Positions 57,830 to 64,000 of a stretch of DNA of 64,000 nucleotides are shown piece by piece (the stretch's first letter is position 1; every line of letters begins with the position of its first letter). A model generated the notes under the pieces. That model worked only from the letters and a program-made list of their open reading frames with translations. It was not told where the DNA came from and did no database searches. Where the stretch lies: contig NZ_LR026978.1 in NCBI RefSeq assembly GCF_900604315.1, positions 2,432,325 to 2,496,324 on the forward strand. The letters are read 5' to 3'. The position numbers and the translations under genes were made by a program. The stretch is from [Erwinia] mediterraneensis. Lineage in GTDB: Bacteria; Pseudomonadota; Gammaproteobacteria; Enterobacterales; Enterobacteriaceae.

Positions 57830-58630
57830 TTAGTGGAGAGAATGCGCCAGCAGCACTTTCAGCTGGCTGTAAATCGCCTCGTTCGCCAGCAGCAGGGGAT
57901 TGCCGTTTTTCAGCCCCTCGCCCTGCAGATAAGCATTGCTGACGCCACCCGCTTCACGCATCAGCACGATGCCCGCCAGGCTATTGCGGGAAAACATATG
58001 GGGTGCGTAGTAGCCAATCAGACGACCAGCCGCCGCCCATGCGCTCATCAGCGCCCCGGAGCCGGTGCGGATAAAGGTGCCGCCCTGTTGCAGCAATGCG
58101 GATAAGAAAGGAATAAAGGTGACGACTGCGCCAGCGTCTGCCGTACCCACGCCCAACACACCTTCAGTCAGATGTTGAGCAGGGTGTACCTGAAGACGCG
58201 TTTCATTTACCCAGGCACCACGGCCCTGGCAGGCGTGGAACATTTCACGATGATTGGGATCGTAGACCACCCCGGCAACCGCTTCGCCTTCCAGCACCAG
58301 TGCCAGCGAAACGCACCAGTTATGCAGGCCGTTAATAAAGCAGTCGCTGCCGTCCAGCGGGTCGATAACCCAGAGGTAACGGACATCCTCACCGGGGGCT
58401 GTCTCGCCGGCGATCGCATCCTGCGGAAAACGTTCAGTAATCAAAGATTTTATTAATTGTTCTACGTTACGTTCGGCCTCGCTGACCACATCCTGTAAAT
58501 CCTTGTCCTGTTCGGTGACCAGACGCTCACGTTGCTGATAAAAGGCGTAAGCACGACTGGCTGCCGCTCTGGCGATATCACAGGCATAACGATAACGTAT
58601 GTCTGTTTCACTCTGCGAAGCTAATGACAT
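57830..58630 (-). CDS. Inositol-monophosphatase-family protein with altered metal site
   Basis: A 266-residue cytoplasmic protein of the FIG superfamily. Residues D90, L92 and D93 in WVIDPLDGSDCFINGL (the DPxDG motif) and GE at 75-76 give the first two metal sites. The third, in family members Trp-Asp-x-Ala, is SRNSLAG here, so the usual Asp aligns with Asn216. This could weaken or change catalysis. The gene precedes the phytase-like gene by 12 bases on one transcript, which suggests a phytate-to-inositol pair. GAGGGAAAG precedes the ATG. It may also be a bisphosphate phosphatase. Confidence 0.82.
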   Translation of the reverse strand: MSLASQSETDIRYRYACDIARAAASRAYAFYQQRERLVTEQDKDLQDVVSEAERNVEQLIKSLITERFPQDAIAGETAPGEDVRYLWVIDPLDGSDCFINGLHNWCVSLALVLEGEAVAGVVYDPNHREMFHACQGRGAWVNETRLQVHPAQHLTEGVLGVGTADAGAVVTFIPFLSALLQQGGTFIRTGSGALMSAWAAAGRLIGYYAPHMFSRNSLAGIVLMREAGGVSNAYLQGEGLKNGNPLLLANEAIYSQLKVLLAHSLH

Positions 58631-58816
58631 CTTTCCCTCTTATGTTTTTATGGCCTTTTGACCAGCAAAAATGCCTGAACAGGCGATGGGCTGTGCAGAT
58701 CGCTTAAATATAGTTAAGAAAGACTTCATTAAGCCGTAGTCTGCCGCCGTTAGCAAGATGAAGTCCGTGCTTCTGTTTGATTTTTCAGACGAACAAAGGA
58801 CGCGCGGCGGCAGAGG

Positions 58817-59398
58817 TTACAGCTGTTGCTGGCGGGCAAGCGTCATCAGACGCGGATAAAAGCGGAAGAAAAGGGGTTCAAGTTGCTGATAGCTGTCGGC
58901 GAAATCCTGGTAGGAATTGCGCAGCATATGCAGTCGCGGACGGCGACGCGCCATACCGTTCAGGACATTCTGCAGCCAGGCGGCATCGGCATAGCGTTCG
59001 AGCCAGCGTTCGCGCCACATAATCTGGTTTAGCTCCTGAAAGGCCAGCGGTGTGCCGGGCAGGACCGCCAGAATCTCGCGTTGCGCGTCTGCGGAAAAGT
59101 GGGCCAGGGACTGATCCGGATGCAGCTGCGCCCAGTGCTTAGAGAGAAAGTGATCCCACACCACGTCCAGCGTAATGGGGGCGACGCGCCGCGTTTCAGG
59201 GCGGAACAGACGACAGGCCTCACGCACTTCGGGTAATCCGTCAGTCAGCACATCAAGGCGGCGGTGCAGGGCAATACCCTGCGCGATGCAAGCCGGCCAC
59301 TGCTCATGAGGATTGCCGCGTACGAAATCAGCCATCAGATTGCCCGGCAGGGAACTGTTGGCCAGTCGGGCCAGATGAAGGTGAGCGAGAAAGTTCAT
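58817..59398 (-). CDS. acpH: Acyl carrier protein phosphodiesterase
   Basis: A 193-residue protein that removes 4'-phosphopantetheine from holo-[32 protein letters not shown] is the conserved beginning (HD-type metal site), followed by [14 protein letters not shown] and [12 protein letters not shown]. Same size as E. coli AcpH. Divergent to queA as in E. coli. Confidence 0.95.
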   Translation of the reverse strand: MNFLAHLHLARLANSSLPGNLMADFVRGNPHEQWPACIAQGIALHRRLDVLTDGLPEVREACRLFRPETRRVAPITLDVVWDHFLSKHWAQLHPDQSLAHFSADAQREILAVLPGTPLAFQELNQIMWRERWLERYADAAWLQNVLNGMARRRPRLHMLRNSYQDFADSYQQLEPLFFRFYPRLMTLARQQQL

Positions 59399-59501
59399 AA
59401 TGCATTATAGGCAGATTCGCTAACGCTCAGCCAGTTGTTCAGAATTGCGCACTTTTCCGCTAAACTAGGCCGCCTGTTTTGAGTCATGAAAGAAGTGAAG
59501 T

Positions 59502-60572
59502 ATGCGTGTAGCCGATTTTGCCTTTGAGTTGCCTGAATCTTTGATTGCCCACTATCCGCAGGCGCAGCGCAGCGGTTGCCGTCTGCTCTCTCTGGATGGT
59601 CCCAGCGGTGCGCTGAGCCACGGCGTGTTTACCGACCTGCTGGAGAAACTGAACCCGGGCGATCTGCTGGTATTCAACAATACCCGCGTAATTCCGGCAC
59701 GTATCTTTGGGCGTAAAGCCAGTGGCGGGAAAATCGAGGTGCTGGTAGAACGTATGCTGGACGAGAAACGGGTGCTGGCGCACGTGCGTGCGTCAAAAGC
59801 GCCGAAACCGGGCAGTACGCTGCTGCTGGGCGATAACGAGGATGTCAGGGCAACCATGGTGGCGCGTCACGATGCGCTGTTTGAAATTGTCTTTGATGAC
59901 GATCGTACGGTGCTGGAGATCCTCAACAGCGTCGGCCATATGCCATTGCCGCCCTATATCGATCGCCCGGATGAAGAAGCGGACCGCGAACTTTATCAGA
60001 CTGTGTACAGCGCACGCCCCGGCGCGGTGGCTGCGCCCACTGCCGGACTGCATTTCGATGAGCCACTGCTTGAGGCGCTGAAAGAGAAGGGCATCGAAAT
60101 GGCCTTTGTTACGCTGCATGTAGGCGCAGGTACTTTCCAGCCGGTACGTGTCGAAACCATCGAAGATCACACCATGCATTCCGAATATGCGGAAGTGCCG
60201 CAGGAAGTGGTTGATGCGGTGCTGGCGTGTAAAGCGCGCGGCAACCGGGTTGTGGCGGTAGGCACCACCTCAGTGCGCTCGCTGGAAAGCGCGGCGCAGG
60301 CCAGCTGCGAAGCGTTGATTGCGCCTTTCTTCGATGATACGCAGATCTTTATCTACCCCGGCTATCAGTATCAGGTCATCGATGCTCTGATCACCAATTT
60401 CCATCTGCCTGAATCTACGTTGATTATGCTGGTTTCTGCTTTCGCCGGTTATCAGCACACCATGAACGCTTATAAAGAAGCGGTGGCGCAACAGTACCGT
60501 TTCTTCAGCTATGGCGATGCGATGTTTATCAGCAAAAATCCCCAGGCGCCGCAGGAGAAGGTTGGCGTCTGA
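59502..60572 (+). CDS. queA: S-adenosylmethionine:tRNA ribosyltransferase-isomerase
   Basis: A 356-residue enzyme that adds the epoxycyclopentane ring to 7-aminomethyl-7-deazaguanine in tRNA on the way to queuosine. Conserved blocks: [35 protein letters not shown] and [10 protein letters not shown], then [10 protein letters not shown]. It is the first gene of the queA-tgt-yajC-secD cluster. Confidence 0.97.
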   Translation: MRVADFAFELPESLIAHYPQAQRSGCRLLSLDGPSGALSHGVFTDLLEKLNPGDLLVFNNTRVIPARIFGRKASGGKIEVLVERMLDEKRVLAHVRASKAPKPGSTLLLGDNEDVRATMVARHDALFEIVFDDDRTVLEILNSVGHMPLPPYIDRPDEEADRELYQTVYSARPGAVAAPTAGLHFDEPLLEALKEKGIEMAFVTLHVGAGTFQPVRVETIEDHTMHSEYAEVPQEVVDAVLACKARGNRVVAVGTTSVRSLESAAQASCEALIAPFFDDTQIFIYPGYQYQVIDALITNFHLPESTLIMLVSAFAGYQHTMNAYKEAVAQQYRFFSYGDAMFISKNPQAPQEKVGV

Positions 60573-60613
60573 TATCACCCGACGCCGGACCTTATCTGGC
60601 GTCGCTTGTTTAA

Positions 60614-61774
<1,161 letters not shown>

Positions 61775-61798
61775 TAATTCATCAATGAGGGAAATTTA

Positions 61799-62131
61799 AT
61801 GAGTTTTTTCATTTCTGACGCTGTGGCTGCAGCTGGCGCACCGTCTCAGGGAAGTCCGTATTCTCTGGTGATCATGCTGGTGGTATTTGGTCTGATCTTC
61901 TATTTCATGATCCTGCGTCCACAGCAGAAACGTGCCAAAGAGCACAAGAAGCTGATGGATTCCATCTCTAAGGGTGATGAAGTGCTGACCAATGGTGGTC
62001 TGGTGGGTCGCGTCACCAAAGTGGCTGAGACTGGCTATATCGCTATCGCTCTGAACGATACCACTGAAGTAGTGATCAAACGTGATTTCGTGGCTGCCGT
62101 TCTGCCGAAAGGTACGATGAAGGCGCTGTAA
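61799..62131 (+). CDS. yajC: Sec translocon accessory protein YajC
   Basis: A 110-residue inner-membrane protein with one membrane segment (about residues 20-38, YSLVIMLVVFGLIFYFMIL) and a basic cytoplasmic domain (RPQQKRAKEHKKLMDSISKGDEVLTNGGLVGRV). It forms a complex with SecD and SecF. A GAGG sequence precedes the ATG. It lies between tgt and secD as in E. coli. Confidence 0.97.
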   Translation: MSFFISDAVAAAGAPSQGSPYSLVIMLVVFGLIFYFMILRPQQKRAKEHKKLMDSISKGDEVLTNGGLVGRVTKVAETGYIAIALNDTTEVVIKRDFVAAVLPKGTMKAL

Positions 62132-62155
62132 TTTTTCTTCCCTAAGGGAACTGCC

Positions 62156-64000
62156 GTGTTAAACCGTTATCCTCTGTGGAAGTATCTGATGCTGATCGTC
62201 GTACTAGTCGTCGGTCTGCTCTATGCGCTTCCCAACCTCTATGGTGAGGATCCGGCCGTTCAAATCACTGGCGCGCGCGGTGGCGCCGCCAGTGAGCAAA
62301 CGTTGGATCAGATCCAGAACGTCTTAAAACAAGAGAATATCCAGAGCAAATCACTGGCACTGGAAAATGGCGCTATCCTGGCGCGTTTTGCCGATACGGA
62401 CATTCAGCTGCGTGCCCGTGAAGCAATTTTGCAGGCGCTTGGCGAGAACTACATTGTTGCACTCAACCTGGCACCGGCAACGCCGCGCTGGTTAAGCGCG
62501 CTGGCCGCAGAACCCATGAAGCTCGGTCTCGATCTGCGTGGTGGTGTGCACTTCCTGATGGAAGTGGATATGGATACCGCACTGGGCAAGCTGCAGGAAC
62601 AAAATGCGGACGGCCTGCGCAGCGATCTGCGTGAGAAAAGCATTCCTTATACCAACGTCAACAAGCTGGATAACTACGGCGTTGAAATCCGTTTTCGTGA
62701 TGGCACCCGCCGTGACGATGCCGTCAATTACCTCACTACACGCCATCGCGATCTGGTGATCACCAGCAGCGGCAACAATGCGTTGCGGGCGGTGATGAGC
62801 GACGATCGTCTGCGCGAAGCGCGTGAATATGCGGTGCAGCAGAACATCAATATCCTGCGTAACCGCGTCAACCAACTGGGTGTGGCCGAGCCGCTGGTTC
62901 AGCGTCAGGGCAGCGATCGTATCGTGGTTGAGCTGCCTGGCATTCAGGATACCGCCCGGGCGAAAGAGATCCTTGGCGCTACCGCCACGCTGGAATTCCG
63001 TCTGGTCAATAGCAGTGTCGATCCCACCGCGGCAGCCAATGGCCGTGTGCCGGGCGATTCTGAAGTGAAGCAGACGCGTGAAGGTCAACCGGTCGTGCTG
63101 TATAAGCGCGTCATTCTTACCGGTGACCACATTACCGATTCCACCTCCAGCATGGATGAATATAACCAGCCGCAGGTGAATATCTCGCTGGATGGCGTGG
63201 GCGGTAATGCCATGTCGAACTTCACTAAAGACAACATCGGTAAGCCGATGGCGACGCTGTTTGTCGAGTACAAAGACAGCGGTAAGAAAGATGCCAATGG
63301 CCGCGCCATCCTGCAGAAGCAGGAAGAGGTGATTAACGTCGCGAATATCCAGTCACGTCTGGGTAACAGCTTCCGTATTACCGGCATCAACAATCCGAAC
63401 GAAGCCCGTCAGCTCTCGCTGCTGCTGCGCGCCGGTGCGTTGATTGCGCCGATTCAGATTGTGGAAGAGCGCACCATTGGCCCGACCATGGGACAACAGA
63501 ACATCAATCAGGGTCTTGAAGCCTGTTTGTGGGGTCTGATTGCCTCTATCGTCTTTATGGTGGTCTGGTATAAGAAATTTGGTGTGATCGCCACTACGGC
63601 GCTGGTCGCTAACCTGGTGCTGATTGTCGGGGTAATGTCGCTGTTACCGGGCGCTACCCTTACCATGCCAGGTATCGCCGGTATCGTGTTGACTCTGGCG
63701 GTAGCGGTCGATGCCAACGTACTGATCAATGAACGTATCAAAGAGGAGCTGAAAAATGGACGCACGGTGCAACAGGCGATCCATGAAGGCTATAAGGGTG
63801 CGTTCTCCAGTATTATCGACGCCAACCTCACCACGCTGATTACCGCGATTATTCTTTACGCGGTGGGTACTGGCTCAATCAAAGGCTTTGCGATCACGAC
63901 CGCTATCGGTGTGGTGACCTCAATGTTTACGGCGATTGTCGGTACGCGTGCCATCGTTAACCTGTTGTATGGCGGCAAACGCATCAACAAGCTGTCTATC
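62156..64000 (+). CDS. secD: Protein translocase subunit SecD (window ends at the last sense codon)
   Basis: 615 codons from a GTG at 62156 (AAGGGAAC upstream, [28 protein letters not shown]) to the window end at 64000, reaching the E. coli-like C-terminus [10 protein letters not shown]. The E. coli protein is also 615 residues, so the stop codon should be the next three bases. The first periplasmic domain and six membrane helices (about residues 10-30, then 450-600, with the [23 protein letters not shown] block) are seen. SecDF uses proton motive force to pull proteins across the membrane. secF is expected just beyond the window. Confidence 0.97.
   Translation, partial: MLNRYPLWKYLMLIVVLVVGLLYALPNLYGEDPAVQITGARGGAASEQTLDQIQNVLKQENIQSKSLALENGAILARFADTDIQLRAREAILQALGENYIVALNLAPATPRWLSALAAEPMKLGLDLRGGVHFLMEVDMDTALGKLQEQNADGLRSDLREKSIPYTNVNKLDNYGVEIRFRDGTRRDDAVNYLTTRHRDLVITSSGNNALRAVMSDDRLREAREYAVQQNINILRNRVNQLGVAEPLVQRQGSDRIVVELPGIQDTARAKEILGATATLEFRLVNSSVDPTAAANGRVPGDSEVKQTREGQPVVLYKRVILTGDHITDSTSSMDEYNQPQVNISLDGVGGNAMSNFTKDNIGKPMATLFVEYKDSGKKDANGRAILQKQEEVINVANIQSRLGNSFRITGINNPNEARQLSLLLRAGALIAPIQIVEERTIGPTMGQQNINQGLEACLWGLIASIVFMVVWYKKFGVIATTALVANLVLIVGVMSLLPGATLTMPGIAGIVLTLAVAVDANVLINERIKEELKNGRTVQQAIHEGYKGAFSSIIDANLTTLITAIILYAVGTGSIKGFAITTAIGVVTSMFTAIVGTRAIVNLLYGGKRINKLSI

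Noticed and set aside
58631..58816. A pho box ahead of the inositol-phosphatase and phytase genes
   Set aside because: No CTGTCAT-type repeat at the right spacing was seen on either strand of the gap.

Overview
The window is chromosomal DNA of an enterobacterium, most likely Erwiniaceae (Pantoea, Mixta or Erwinia type). The evidence is gene order and protein similarity to Escherichia coli: thrW tRNA at the left, then in the right half iraP, proC, yaiI, aroL, yaiA, aroM, ppnP, rdgC, mak, sbcC, sbcD, phoB, phoR, brnQ, proY, acpH, queA, tgt, yajC and secD in the E. coli order. Differences from E. coli are mostly insertions or replacements between these anchors. The species call is an inference from recalled homology, not from a database search.

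Left edge, 1-3.4 kb: the end of a prophage or prophage remnant, with a lysis cassette (T4-type lysozyme, holin-like protein, overlapping inner and outer spanins) and a pectate-lyase-fold tailspike, directly upstream of tRNA-Thr(CGU). From 3.4 to 5.1 kb is a gene-poor, hairpin-rich stretch with decayed-looking open frames and one unrecognised 82-residue protein.

5.1-30 kb is accessory and regulatory. It holds an AI-2E-family membrane protein, a chemoreceptor and CheV (each with a sigma-28-like promoter), the blue-light receptor BluF with an apparently intact EAL catalytic set, and small YmgB/YcgZ-type connector proteins placed at separate sites. It also holds a ribbon-helix-helix regulator with a large C-terminal extension, a small heat-shock protein with a possible RNA thermometer, DbpA, the lldPRD L-lactate operon with paired LldR operators, OsmC, a CAAX-type protease, a CHASE4-PAS-GGDEF-EAL protein, an I78 inhibitor lipoprotein, and many small proteins, including a 21-residue membrane protein with a very good Shine-Dalgarno sequence.

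30-64 kb follows the E. coli proC-secD backbone with local changes. lacZ stands alone, without lacI, lacY or lacA, but behind a sequence close to the E. coli lac operator. A TolA-domain-III lipoprotein follows sbcDC in the same operon. A PstS-like phosphate-binding protein follows phoBR. A short MetE-like protein sits behind two MetR boxes. Between proY and acpH, where E. coli has malZ, there is a large acyltransferase and an inositol-phosphatase-like/phytase-like gene pair. The window ends on the last sense codon of secD.

Themes: cyclic-di-GMP and light or stress signalling (BluF, CHASE4-GGDEF-EAL, connector proteins, IraP), motility (receptor, CheV), phosphate and phytate use (phoBR plus binding protein, phytase-like enzyme), and carbon use (lactate, beta-galactosides, fructose). 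No CRISPR array, intact transposase or integrase was seen.
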